A stretch of 64,000 nucleotides of DNA, from contig NZ_JAACFS010000002.1 in NCBI RefSeq assembly GCF_029051645.1, forward strand, positions 310,001-374,000, read 5' to 3'. Shown here one piece after another: positions 51,606-61,187 of this stretch. The DNA comes from Bradyrhizobium sp. CSA112 (lineage in GTDB: Bacteria; Pseudomonadota; Alphaproteobacteria; Rhizobiales; Xanthobacteraceae). Made by a program: the position numbers and the translations under genes. Under the pieces are notes generated by a model, which saw nothing but the letters and a program-made list of their open reading frames with translations, had not been told where the DNA came from and made no database searches. Each line of letters begins with the position of its first letter. The stretch's first letter is position 1.

Positions 51606-52279
51606 TTATGCAGTGGATGATGCTGCCGCCACGTCTTCCTTGTCCGCGCCGCGCGCCACGATCTTCAACGCATCATCCGGCAGCGGTCGCTGCAACGCCT
51701 TCGCTTCTTCCCATGGCGCGCGCATCCAAACGTCTCGTTCTTCGTCGGTCGTCAGGATCACCGGCATTGCCTTGGGATGGATCGGCTCGACCACCGCGTT
51801 CGGCGATGTCGTCAGAAAGCCGTAGACGAGATGCGGTCCGGGGATCGGTTTCGACTTGGTACCCCGGTCGCCTTTGAACTCAGTCCAGATGCCGCCGAAG
51901 GCGAACAGCGGTCGGTCATTGTTCAGCGCAAACCAAACCACGTCCTTCTTGCCGGTCTCTGGGTTCGGCTCCGGCGCGTATTCCGCGAAGCTGTTTGCCG
52001 GGATAAGACAGCGGTTGTCCGCCTGAGCCATCCCCTCCAATGCGGCGAGGACGTATTGCGGATGTTGGTGACTGGTGGGCCGCCTGTGCGCGGTGGTGGC
52101 GGCATGCCCCAGCGCATCACGGCAAGCTCGGTGCCGTTGTCGGTGTTGCGGATCACGGGCGCGGGATAGTCCGGGAAGACGCCGGGCATGGGCGCGAGGT
52201 TGCCGACGTAGCGGTTGAGGACACGAAACAGCCGGATGATCGCTTCCTGGTTCGTGGTGATCGAATAGAGATTACACAT
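51606..52279 (-). pseudogene. SOS-response-associated peptidase (SRAP/YedK), frameshifted
   Basis: The catalytic N-terminus [19 protein letters not shown] with Cys2, then [20 protein letters not shown] and [15 protein letters not shown]; a missing base follows and the protein continues in another frame as [18 protein letters not shown], GLxTTSPN-like [20 protein letters not shown] to the stop at 51606. The break lies between 52012 and 52040. SRAP proteins form a thiazolidine link to abasic sites in ssDNA through Cys2. An intact gene would fit a mobile element. Pseudogene or sequence error. Confidence 0.75.
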
Positions 52280-52411
52280 ATCAAAGCCGTGGTGTGCACT
52301 CAGGCTCAATCGTCATTTAACATCGTGCGGATCGATACCTTTTCCAGCAATAGCTCGTTCAGTTCCATAGGCCTGACTCGTCTGAAACCCCTAACGCGTA
52401 GCCGCCGTGGA

Positions 52412-53737
52412 TCAGTTGGCTGCCTTCCTGGCCTTCTTGACGGCAGTTGTTTTCCGGGCTTTGGGACGGCGCTTCACGGGTAAAGTCTGCTCCGCCTTGA
52501 TACGTTCCAGCAGGGCGCTAGCCGGTTCGTCGTTCGGGTCCTGCGGCACAAGCTCGCCCCGGAACGCTTTGGCGAGGATGGCTTGGTCGAGGTGGTCGAT
52601 GAGTTTGCGGGCACTTGTTGTCTCGGCAGCAAGGCGGTCGATCCAAGAAAAAGCGGTCTCAATTTTGCTGACGATTACTTGCTGGTCCTTGAGCGAAATT
52701 TCCGGAACGCTGACCGCTCTTATATCTTCAAGACCGAGACCAGCACGCGTCGCTCCTCGATCCTTCTCCAACAGCTGTTCTTGTCCGATGTCACTCGATA
52801 AGTACCACGCCAGATATGGACCGTTTTCAGGAGCCTTGAGCCGAACCAAAGCTACGTGCTGATTTACATAAGCCGGTCCTATGTCGGAAGTGACCAGTCC
52901 GACCCGCCCTAGGTCAGCAGTGATGGTAATCACGAGATCATTCGGTCGTACATTGGTCCGCTGACCCTCAGATCCATCTGGAGGAGCTACCCTTTGAGTG
53001 TCGTCCCAATTAAGGGAGATGTCCGTCCGCTGGACATTCCCGACCCGGATGAACTTCGGTCCGGTATCTGAATAATATTTCGCCCAGCCACGTGAGCCGC
53101 TCGTCACGAAGTCGGAGCAATCGCCAAGCGTCGTTGTGATGCAGGTTTGCAACTGGCCTCGAAACGCCGCCGTTAAAATCGCTTGTTTGTACTTCTCAAC
53201 AAGTCGAGGGATATGGTCGAGGTGTTGGCGGGCGCGTCTTGAGTTTGCAGACAGGTTTTCGATCTTCGCCACGATCCGTCGCTGCTCTGGCAGCGGTGGT
53301 AGAGCCATCAGCGTTCGGTTTAAGGCCGCCTGATTGATTTTTGGCAGCACGGTCCGGCCCTGCTCATGAGCGATCACATCTCGGAAATCGGGCGATGTTA
53401 GCCAGTAGAGCAAATATTTCGGCTCCGCCGTATCCTTTGTCCAAAGAGGGTACATGTCAGCACTACAGACGCCCTCGAAATCCACCAGGACAGATTTGAG
53501 CAGATACGGGCGTATCTTGGTGAAGAGTATTTGACCGGGGTAGAAGCGCTGCTTGGAGCTAATGACGGCATCGGCGCGGACGGTCGAATATGGAAGCAGT
53601 TGGCGGTTGCCCGAACCAATGTGGTTGGGCGCGATGTGAGGTAAATCGAGTACTTTCGACGGTGCGACCAAGTTCTGTGCAATGTCGGCAACGTCTTCAA
53701 ATCGGGCCCATGCCCAGCCGTTCGGCAGATCGCTCAT
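52412..53737 (-). CDS. hsdS: type I restriction specificity subunit HsdS
   Basis: A 441-residue HsdS protein with two target-recognition domains and conserved helical spacers: TRD1 starts LPNGWAWARFEDVADIAQ and its end has ALPPLPEQRRIVAKIENL, TRD2 starts TLGDCSDFVTSGSRGWAKY and ends AETTSARKLIDHLDQAIL. HsdS determines the bipartite DNA site of the HsdR-HsdM-HsdS complex. Its start overlaps the hsdM stop by four bases. The C-terminal tail is Lys/Arg-rich. Last gene of the leftward hsdRMS operon. Confidence 0.95.
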   Translation of the reverse strand: MSDLPNGWAWARFEDVADIAQNLVAPSKVLDLPHIAPNHIGSGNRQLLPYSTVRADAVISSKQRFYPGQILFTKIRPYLLKSVLVDFEGVCSADMYPLWTKDTAEPKYLLYWLTSPDFRDVIAHEQGRTVLPKINQAALNRTLMALPPLPEQRRIVAKIENLSANSRRARQHLDHIPRLVEKYKQAILTAAFRGQLQTCITTTLGDCSDFVTSGSRGWAKYYSDTGPKFIRVGNVQRTDISLNWDDTQRVAPPDGSEGQRTNVRPNDLVITITADLGRVGLVTSDIGPAYVNQHVALVRLKAPENGPYLAWYLSSDIGQEQLLEKDRGATRAGLGLEDIRAVSVPEISLKDQQVIVSKIETAFSWIDRLAAETTSARKLIDHLDQAILAKAFRGELVPQDPNDEPASALLERIKAEQTLPVKRRPKARKTTAVKKARKAAN

Positions 53738-55212
53738 TCCGCAGCCTCGGCCACGGCAGCAGCTTCATCAACAGTGTCCGGCTCTAATTCTTCCGATAGG
53801 GTTTCGATTTCCTCCAGCGCCGCCTTGAGATGCCCGATAATCGCAGCTGCAATATCTTCCGGCTCCGTTAAGTACGCTTCCGCATCAATCTCCGTATCGC
53901 GCAGCCAGGAAATGTCGAGGCTGTCATTTCGCGCCTTGATTGCTTCCCGCGTGAAACAACGCCAGCGACCTTCCTCGCCCTGATCCTTGCGCTTGGCTCC
54001 GCCGTTCGGATCGTCCCCATAAGCCTTCTCGAAGTCGGCGAAGTCTTGAACCGTCAACGGACGGGTTTTGCCGAAGGCAGGCGCGTCTGCGCGCATGTCG
54101 TAGACCCATACGGCCTTGGTGTTGGCCCTGTCGGTCTTGCCACGTTGAAAGAACAGCAGGTTAGTCTTGACACCCTGCGCATAGAAGATGCCCGTTGGTA
54201 GCCTCAACACGGTGTGCAGATTGCACAGATCCATCAGCCATGAACGCAGCCGCTGTCCGGTATTATCCTCGAACAGAACGTTATCGGGCACCACCACCGC
54301 CGCCCGCCCGCCCGGTTTCAAACTGCGCACAACATGCTCGACAAAGGCCAATTGCTTGTTTGACGTATCCGCCGTGATGGAGAAGTCGGAGCGCGTTGGC
54401 CGACCGCCGCCCTTCTTTGTTCCGAAAGGAGGGTTGGTCAGGATCAAGTCGGCCTTCGGCAATCGCTCACCGTCGGGGCTCAGCGTATCTCCTACGGCGA
54501 CACCCGATCCCTCGATGCCGTGAAGCATCAGGTTCATTAGCAACAGCCGATGGGCATCAAGGACCAGTTCTAGGCCAACGAAAGCCTGTGTTCGCTGGAA
54601 TGCCTGCTGCGCTGGGGGCAGGTTGAACAGGTCGTCGGTGGCGTCCTTGATGTAACGATCCGCCGCCACGAGAAAGCCGCCTGTCCCGGCTGCGGGGTCC
54701 TGCACAATCTCGCCCGGCTTTGGCTTGAGAAGGCGCACTGCACAGTCGATCAAGGGACGCGGTGTGAAGTACTGTCCAGCTCCCGATTTCTTCTCGCCAG
54801 CATTCTTTTGCAGCAGACCTTCATAAAGATCGCCCAAGCCCTCACGTCGAGCCGAAAACCAATCCAACTTGTCAATTTCCGAGACCAGCGTTCTTAAATT
54901 TGTCGGCTTCCGCAGCGAAGTCTGAGCGTCCGTAAAGATGTCCCGCACCATGCCGGTGCCACTGGTGCCGAGCTTGAGCAGCAAGGCACGGTAGTAGGTC
55001 AGCAAGTCTTCGCCTTCGCGCTTGGTCAGATCGCCCCAACGATATCCCTTGGGTAAGGCGTCCTCGCGCTTGGTCTCCTGCATCATCTTTAGAAATAGCA
55101 GAAACGTAAGCTCGGTCACGTAAGCTTGATACGTGATGCCGTCATCGCGCAAAACGTTGCAGAGGCCCCAGAGCTTCTGCACGATATCGCGCGTGACATT
55201 GTCGTTCGTCAT
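53734..55212 (-). CDS. hsdM: type I restriction N6-adenine methyltransferase HsdM
   Basis: A 492-residue HsdM. N-terminal helical domain (residues 1-140), SAM site DPAAGTGGF at 172-180, and catalytic NPPF at 260-263 in LILTNPPFGTKKGGG. The last 30 residues hold an acidic helix. It overlaps hsdR (stop region) and hsdS by four bases each. It methylates adenine at the recognition sequence and protects the host. Confidence 0.96.
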   Translation of the reverse strand: MTNDNVTRDIVQKLWGLCNVLRDDGITYQAYVTELTFLLFLKMMQETKREDALPKGYRWGDLTKREGEDLLTYYRALLLKLGTSGTGMVRDIFTDAQTSLRKPTNLRTLVSEIDKLDWFSARREGLGDLYEGLLQKNAGEKKSGAGQYFTPRPLIDCAVRLLKPKPGEIVQDPAAGTGGFLVAADRYIKDATDDLFNLPPAQQAFQRTQAFVGLELVLDAHRLLLMNLMLHGIEGSGVAVGDTLSPDGERLPKADLILTNPPFGTKKGGGRPTRSDFSITADTSNKQLAFVEHVVRSLKPGGRAAVVVPDNVLFEDNTGQRLRSWLMDLCNLHTVLRLPTGIFYAQGVKTNLLFFQRGKTDRANTKAVWVYDMRADAPAFGKTRPLTVQDFADFEKAYGDDPNGGAKRKDQGEEGRWRCFTREAIKARNDSLDISWLRDTEIDAEAYLTEPEDIAAAIIGHLKAALEEIETLSEELEPDTVDEAAAVAEAAE

Positions 55213-58200
55213 GCAGACTTGCTCCAGAGTTCGTCATTAATGTCGCCCAGAATGGCTTCCAGTCGTCCGTCAAAGATGCGATCCAATCGCGTGAACCCGC
55301 CGGTTTCTTCACGGAATTGACCTTCATCCAACACGGCACGGTCGGCAACGCCAACCTGTGCCACGGCCTTGCCGATGCGTTCAAGCCATTTGCGCTGCGG
55401 TTCGCTCCAAGTCCCGCGCTTGCCAATACGATCCATCGCTGTCTTCACGCGGTCGGCCCAGGGTAGAAGCGGATCGCCGAGTGCCGCCTGCCGAATGAAC
55501 CCAACAATGGATGCAGCGATATCCTCGTTCTTGGCCTGCTTCCAGGCGTTCCGTAACGCGGCCTCGGAGAACCCTTGCCGGTCGAGCTCCATCCGGACGG
55601 CCTTGAGGTTATCTCGCGTCAGCTCTCGCGGGCGCTGCACGACGGCTCGCAATGCCGCGACTTTGTTGACGTTTTCGCGGACGAACCGTTCGAACGAAAT
55701 GAGAAAGTCTTCCGGCTTTGTTGTCGCACCGTATCCGCTTGTCACGCCAACCAGTTTGTCAGGATGCACCGAAATCGGCAGCGGGATTGGTCTTCCGCCT
55801 TCAGGCCTCCAGTCGAGGATCGGTCCAATCCCGGGCTTGCCTTTGACCCATGTGGCCATTCCCTCTAGTGGCTCCTGCGCAAGGCGATTGAGCGTCGTCC
55901 GGACCGGCTCGCCCGCTGCTGCCTCATAGGCCTCCTGTGCCTGCGGCGTTAGCTTGCCTACAGCTCTACGTAGCTTCACGAGAATTTCGTCGCGCAATTG
56001 TCCCCGATGACCGGGGTCGGTCACCCGAGCGAATTCTTCGAGCAATTGCGTGAGGGTCAATTTCGGATTGACGACAACCGGTTTCATCGCGGTCAGGGAT
56101 TGAAGCGCCTCATAAATACCCACGGCATCAAAAATGCGGAATGTCTCCTTGCCAATTTCAGGGCAGAGGCGGGTAGCCCGACCTAACATCTGTTCGTAGA
56201 GGATGCGGCTTGACACACGACGGATGAACACGAGATTTTCGATCTTGGGGACATCGATGCCAGTCGTCAGAAGATCAACTGTTACCGCCACAGATGGCGC
56301 AGCATCGTTGCGATAACTGCGGATCAGCTTTCCGGGGTCGTCAACGCTGCCCGTGATCTTCGCGACAGTGGCGTCATCCACGCTGCCATAGCGTCGTTCG
56401 AACGCCTTCTTGAGTTCGTCCACCACGATATCTGCATGCCCATCGGTTGCAGCAAAAACCAGAGTTTTGCCGGGCAGGGACGGGTCAATCTGCTTGGCCA
56501 GCTCCTCGCAAACCACCCGATTGAATGAGCGGGTGATTACTTTTCGATTGAAGTCACTCACCTGGAAATCAAGATCGTCTGGCGCGTGGGTCAGATCGAT
56601 TTGTCCGGTGGTTGCGTCGAGCAAAGGCAACTGTTCCCCGCGCGCGAAATGAATGCCATCTCGCGAAAGCTCGGTCTCGATCCGGATCGGCGGATCGTGA
56701 TCGATCAAAAATCCATCGATCACGGCCTCGCGGTAGGAGTAGGTGAAGATGGGATCACCGAATATCTGGACAGTATGCAGCGCGGGTGTCGCTGTCAGTC
56801 CGATCTTCACGGCGTCGAAGTGTTCCAGCACGCGTCGATATTTCGATATGTAATCGGTCTCGCTCCTGAACGACAGTTCTGCATCGGACATTTCCCGGTC
56901 AAGCAGATAGCCTCGATGACACTCATCCACGATGATCAAATCGTATTGGTCAACGGGCGGTACATCTTCATTCTCGTTGGCAAACAGCACTCGCTTTACC
57001 AGCCCCTGGATCGTGCAGATATGCACCTTGGTGGCCGTTTCCGGGCTGATATCGCCGAGTTCCTTTAAGCCAAAGATGTCGGCAAATGTTCGCGTACTCA
57101 CAATGCGCGTGGTCTTGAACTCGTTAGCAGCTTGATCACCGAGGGCGTGGCGGTCCACCACGAAGCATACACGGCGGAAGCGCTTCGTCTCCAGGAGACG
57201 GTACAGGAGAGCGATGGCGAGCTTGGTCTTGCCGGTGCCGGTTGCCATCGCCAGCAACATCGTGCGGTTGGCATCGTTGGTGAGCGCATTCTCGACGGTG
57301 CGTATTGCCCGCTTCTGATAGTCGCGCAGCGGAAAGCCAAACTCGATGGGCGATGACGCGAGGCGTTCCTGAGCAGCTTGCCGATCAATGTTCAGTTCGG
57401 CGGTCAAGCCTTCCGGCGTGGGCCAATCAGTCAGAGCGCGTCGCAAGTTGGTCGAATGACGGGCGTCACGAAACCATATGCCACTCTGCGTCTCGACCTG
57501 CTTGAGATAAGGGCGACCGTTGGTAGCGAACAGGAAGGGGACACGAAAGGGCTGCTCGTTAGTCTCCCCGGAGCTAAATCGCCATGGCCCGCCTTCCGGG
57601 AGTTCAATGCCGTCACCCGCCACGAACGCCTGAGCGTAGCGCCCGGTCTGATCAATCGCCGCCTGGATGTTTTTGCGCTTGCGCTTGGCTTCCACCAAGC
57701 CGATGCAGGTCATGCCAACGAAAAGAGCATAGTCGGCCGGACCGTTAGGAGTTGGCCATTCCGCGATAGCCATCGACTTGCCTTTGATGGGCCGGGCACC
57801 CTTGGCATATCGCAGGTTAACGCTGTCGGCGTCCCAACCGCGCTCACGCAGTTGCTCGTCTACGAGCTGGCGTGTGTCGGCTTCATCGAGGTTGATGGCT
57901 TCGGCGGCAACTTCCGCAAGCTGAACGACCTTCTGTTTTTCGGCCGCCGGACTGGCGACAGCGGCAGCCTGCCATTCAACCATTTGTTCGGCGAGTTGAT
58001 TGGCGTCAATCCATGCAGCTTCTCGCGACGCGTTGGATTGAGGAGCCGATAAATGTTCAATTGCCGACGTCGCGACCTTGCCTTGCAGAATGGCTAGGCG
58101 CAGGGAGAGCTGTTCCTTAGCCGCTTCGCTTTCGGCGGCTAACTGCGCCCAAATCTCCTTCTCCTCGGCCGCGCCCTTCGCGCCCTGTTCGGCGACTAAC

Positions 58201-58751
58201 TTCGCTGCCTCAGCCTCGGCGACAGCCTCTTTAGCTCGCTGGGCCTCAGTTAGGGCTGCCTCCTTTTCGGCTCGCAGTCGCGCAAGTTCGGCGGTGAGTT
58301 CAGCGGTGGCGTCAATGGGAGGGCGGGGTGGCTGAAATGGCCCTGACTTAAAGTTTTGATCGTCGAACGTGCGATAAAACCAGATGCCCAATTGCCGGGC
58401 CATCTTGAGGCATGACAACGCAGTTGCATGATCACCATCGCGGCGATGTACCGCAGCGTTGCCTGCCACCCGCAGCTGATGGAAGAGGTCCAGCACGTTC
58501 CGTGGATAGTTCGCATCAACCCGGAGGCGGCGGAGCAGATCGGCTTGAGGTTCGCTGGCGTCGGCCAAAAGGCCAGAGCGAGCGGCAACCATCTGCGCCA
58601 ACAATTCGCCGAACTGGCGAACCGTTATCAGCGCGATAATGGGGTCATCGGAAAAATAGCGTTCGCAAAGAGCGCCGATGCGCTCCAAATCTGGATAGCG
58701 TCTCGCCAGAAAATTGAAATTGGCGGATTTTGGCTGCGCTTTGGCATTCAT
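55209..58751 (-). CDS. hsdR: type I restriction endonuclease HsdR (EcoEI/EcoAI family)
   Basis: A 1180-residue HsdR. N-terminal 1-130 is a DUF4145-like helical domain (YPDLERIGALCERYFSDDP), followed by a long coiled coil of about 70 residues (AELARLRAEKEAALTEAQRA) and then the nuclease PD-(D/E)xK core with EAK at 354-356. Helicase motor: MATGTGKTKLAIALLYRL with Walker A at 502-509, DECHRGYLL as Walker B, VTVDLLTTGIDVPKIENLVF and EQMLGRATR as motifs V and VI. The C-terminal EcoEI-type domain ends the chain. It is larger than usual EcoEI-type subunits because of the DUF4145 and coiled-coil extension. First gene of the operon. Confidence 0.94.
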   Translation of the reverse strand: MNAKAQPKSANFNFLARRYPDLERIGALCERYFSDDPIIALITVRQFGELLAQMVAARSGLLADASEPQADLLRRLRVDANYPRNVLDLFHQLRVAGNAAVHRRDGDHATALSCLKMARQLGIWFYRTFDDQNFKSGPFQPPRPPIDATAELTAELARLRAEKEAALTEAQRAKEAVAEAEAAKLVAEQGAKGAAEEKEIWAQLAAESEAAKEQLSLRLAILQGKVATSAIEHLSAPQSNASREAAWIDANQLAEQMVEWQAAAVASPAAEKQKVVQLAEVAAEAINLDEADTRQLVDEQLRERGWDADSVNLRYAKGARPIKGKSMAIAEWPTPNGPADYALFVGMTCIGLVEAKRKRKNIQAAIDQTGRYAQAFVAGDGIELPEGGPWRFSSGETNEQPFRVPFLFATNGRPYLKQVETQSGIWFRDARHSTNLRRALTDWPTPEGLTAELNIDRQAAQERLASSPIEFGFPLRDYQKRAIRTVENALTNDANRTMLLAMATGTGKTKLAIALLYRLLETKRFRRVCFVVDRHALGDQAANEFKTTRIVSTRTFADIFGLKELGDISPETATKVHICTIQGLVKRVLFANENEDVPPVDQYDLIIVDECHRGYLLDREMSDAELSFRSETDYISKYRRVLEHFDAVKIGLTATPALHTVQIFGDPIFTYSYREAVIDGFLIDHDPPIRIETELSRDGIHFARGEQLPLLDATTGQIDLTHAPDDLDFQVSDFNRKVITRSFNRVVCEELAKQIDPSLPGKTLVFAATDGHADIVVDELKKAFERRYGSVDDATVAKITGSVDDPGKLIRSYRNDAAPSVAVTVDLLTTGIDVPKIENLVFIRRVSSRILYEQMLGRATRLCPEIGKETFRIFDAVGIYEALQSLTAMKPVVVNPKLTLTQLLEEFARVTDPGHRGQLRDEILVKLRRAVGKLTPQAQEAYEAAAGEPVRTTLNRLAQEPLEGMATWVKGKPGIGPILDWRPEGGRPIPLPISVHPDKLVGVTSGYGATTKPEDFLISFERFVRENVNKVAALRAVVQRPRELTRDNLKAVRMELDRQGFSEAALRNAWKQAKNEDIAASIVGFIRQAALGDPLLPWADRVKTAMDRIGKRGTWSEPQRKWLERIGKAVAQVGVADRAVLDEGQFREETGGFTRLDRIFDGRLEAILGDINDELWSKSA

Positions 58752-59321
58752 TTAGTTTGGCGACCGCTCCCCCGAAGCAGGCTGATTACCGCTATGGTGG
58801 CCCCCGTAGCGGTTAACCAGTTCTAATGCCAAGGCTGAGACACCATGAGCGAACCTCAGGGTCAATGCAACCGAAGTCATAGGCAGTCCGCAAGCGGGTA
58901 GGCTGGTTGCAGGTCAAATGCCGCCGTTGCGAGACCGAAGCTAGCCTCCCGCTCAATTCAATTCCGGCGTCCGCGCGATAGCCAGTCTGGAAACTGGAAG
59001 CGGCACTGAAATGCCGTTCATGCGGAACTCCGGCGATACAGGCCGCCCGTGGTGAAGCTGACGCAAGAGCTGGAGATCGCTCACCCGGACGATGATGATC
59101 GACGATGAAGCGCGGCTGAAAACGCGCTGTCGGGCCACGGCTATCGGTCGTCCGGGTCGCGGCAGGTACATTCCGCGAACCCGGTGCTAACATTTTGCTA
59201 ACAAACCGCCTCAAACGGGGAGGGGCTGAACGAAACTAGAACGGCCTCAAATATGCAAAAAGCCTTATAAAATGGGATCAACTGCAATTGGACATGACAG
59301 GAGCGGATGGGCGCAGCCGAA
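58752..59321. other. 570-base right end of the element, non-coding
   Basis: Nothing coding is supported; minus-strand frames are weak. The right arm sites are in it (59186-59202). Promoters for hsdR lie in its first 150 bases, not recognised. Confidence 0.5.
59186..59202. promoter_or_regulatory. candidate integrase arm sites, right
   Basis: GCTAAC at 59186-59191 and 59197-59202, the counterpart of the left pair 39739-39756, 120 bases before attR. Confidence 0.5.
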
Positions 59322-59366
59322 CTCCAAAACCGGGGGTCGCAGGTTCGAGCCCTGCCACTCCTGCCA
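59322..59366. repeat. attR: 45-bp direct repeat at element end
   Basis: Identical to the last 45 bases of tRNA-Trp (39646-39690). It marks the right boundary; chromosomal sequence continues after 59366. Confidence 0.95.
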
Positions 59367-59691
59367 GCTAAATCAAGCACTTACTCTAATTTGTTTGACT
59401 ATGACGGGACCCCATCTAGGGGCACGACCGATTCGGGGACTGCGCCTTTCCACTGGATAGCACGGGACCGCAGCCGCCCTTTCACTCGCGGCGAGCGGAC
59501 GGGTTCAGCTCCGTCATTCATGGAGCAGATTACAGGGGAACAGTCGGTCGAGAGACCGGACACCGATGCGCGCAGCCGTATCGTCGCACCCTGCAATGCC
59601 TTTCAGTATCCGGAGGAAACTTCCAAGAACTCCCGCGTTGCCGGCACAGCGCGCAGCTTGTTGCGCATTCAAGGGAGGCGAGGGAAGACCA

Positions 59692-60549
59692 ATGGGACTC
59701 TTGTGGCGAGTCCTGAAGGCTGCGGTATCCGGCTTCATTGCCAACGATGCATTGAGCCGGGGAGCGTCCATCGCCTTCTATGCCGCCACCTCTCTGGCAC
59801 CCGTGCTTCTGATCGTCGTTGCGATCGCCGGCCTGGCGTTTGGGCAGGACGCTGCCCGGGCCGCGATCAGTGAGGAGCTCGGTAAGCTGTTGGGGCCGAC
59901 CGGCGCCGACTTCATTAAATCCATCCTGGCGCGATCAAGCGATCCGATGTCCGGCGCGACCGCGACAGCCGTCGGCATCGTCACGGTGCTGATAACAGCG
60001 TCAGGCGTGTTCGGCGAGATGCGCACGGCGTTAAACGCAACGTTCAAGGCCAAGCCGGCGGACGAGCCAATCTCCGCCTTGATCCGAAGCCGGGCGGCCA
60101 GCCTCGGTCTCGTCGCCGCATTGGGCTTCATGCTGATCGTCTCGCTGGCCGCCAGCGCCGCGCTGTCGGCCCTGGAACACTGGTCTGCCGGCAAGGTCGT
60201 GCTCAGCGCGATTAACACGGTCGTGTCGCTCGGCATCTTCACGCTATTGTTCGCAGCGATCTACAGGGTGCTGCCGGATACGACGATCTACTGGCGCCAT
60301 CTTCTGCTGGGCGCTTTCGTCACAGCCCTGCTGTTCACCGTCGGAAAGTCGCTGATCGGATGGTACCTCGGTCAGGCAGCCCCGAACTCGACCTATGGCG
60401 CCGCGGGTGCTCTGATCGTCCTGATGTTCTGGGTCTACTACTCCGCGCAGATATTCCTGTTCGGCGCCGAGCTCACGAAGGCGATCGATGACGAAAGCCG
60501 GCCCGCCGAACCCCGGGACGCAGAAGGAGCGGGGTTGAGGCGTGCGTGA
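59692..60549 (+). CDS. YihY/virulence factor BrkB family membrane protein
   Basis: A 285-residue protein with about six membrane helices of the YihY/BrkB (UPF0761) family: GFIANDALSRGASIAFYAAT, the ending of the first cytoplasmic part, and GWYLGQAAPNSTYGAAGALI, followed by LIVLMFWVYYSAQIFLFGAE. The ATG at 59692 follows GGAGGCGAGGG. Function is not established. Acidic C-terminal tail. First gene after the element. Confidence 0.85.
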   Translation: MGLLWRVLKAAVSGFIANDALSRGASIAFYAATSLAPVLLIVVAIAGLAFGQDAARAAISEELGKLLGPTGADFIKSILARSSDPMSGATATAVGIVTVLITASGVFGEMRTALNATFKAKPADEPISALIRSRAASLGLVAALGFMLIVSLAASAALSALEHWSAGKVVLSAINTVVSLGIFTLLFAAIYRVLPDTTIYWRHLLLGAFVTALLFTVGKSLIGWYLGQAAPNSTYGAAGALIVLMFWVYYSAQIFLFGAELTKAIDDESRPAEPRDAEGAGLRRA

Positions 60550-60626
60550 GAACGAATCCGCTGGTGGGTCGCTAATTCGGCAACCAGATCAAATGGTTGG
60601 ACGAATTTCCTGCCGCTTGCCTGGAG

Positions 60627-60812
60627 CTAGGCGAAGAATGCGGTGAGGACGTCCACGTCCGATCGGGTGGGAGCTTCGCCCCGCAGGTCTGCGTCGATTA
60701 CCCGCCGGCACGCATCGACCGTCATCTTGTCGCCGAGGTCGTTTGCCGCGTCGAGAACGGTCCAGGCCGTCTCGCCTGAAGGTCTATCGTAGTCGTGGCC
60801 TAACTGAGCCAT
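60627..60812 (-). CDS. small conserved acidic protein, unknown function
   Basis: A 61-residue protein MAQLGHDYDRPSGETAWTVL, DAANDLGDKMTVDACRRVID, ADLRGEAPTRSDVDVLTAFF. Its composition and even codon use support a real gene. I recall similar proteins in Bradyrhizobium; no function is known. Confidence 0.6.
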   Translation of the reverse strand: MAQLGHDYDRPSGETAWTVLDAANDLGDKMTVDACRRVIDADLRGEAPTRSDVDVLTAFFA

Positions 60813-61187
60813 GGTCTTCCCTCATTGCCCATCGATCGAGCATCAGGATAGCAGCCAGCTTTTTAATATCCGGATCGCGATCTCATGAGGATTTGAGGGG
60901 AGCCGGTACCTGCGATTAACCAATGGCTTTTCGCCGTCCAGGCCGGCCGCCCGGAAACGGCCCGTTGGAGGCCCGCGGCACCCCGTACCTTGACCTTTTG
61001 CCCGGCTGCCAGTAGATACCCGCTACCTGCTGCCGGCCCGTTTGACGGATATCCGGCGCGGCTTTGAATTCCCCCGAACAATCGAGCCCGCTGTGCGGCT
61101 CATCCTTCGAGAGAGGGCTGGGCGCGAGAGGGCTGTTCGGATTCGCTTTAAATCACAATCGTCTCACGAAGGACGCGGTAACCAACG

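Larger units (their letters stand above)
39646..59366. mobile_element. tRNA-Trp integrated phage-satellite-like island with defence cargo
   Basis: Bounded by the 45-bp repeat, an adjacent tyrosine integrase transcribed toward attL, and paired GCTAAC motifs inside both ends. The left third has the order known for phage-inducible chromosomal islands: int, regulator, divergent AlpA-like excisionase, primase, Rep-like ATPase, iteron-type repeats, Nu1-like small terminase. No structural phage gene, large terminase, relaxase or type IV secretion gene was seen. Cargo includes a TIR/caspase module, type I restriction-modification and several small genes. The visible base composition is more AT-rich around 48.9-50.4 kb. 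Satellite is my best reading; a degraded prophage or small genomic island are the alternatives. Confidence 0.75.

Noticed and set aside
59322..59366. A second tRNA-Trp gene
   Set aside because: Only the last 45 bases of the tRNA are present, without a D-arm; it is the attachment repeat.
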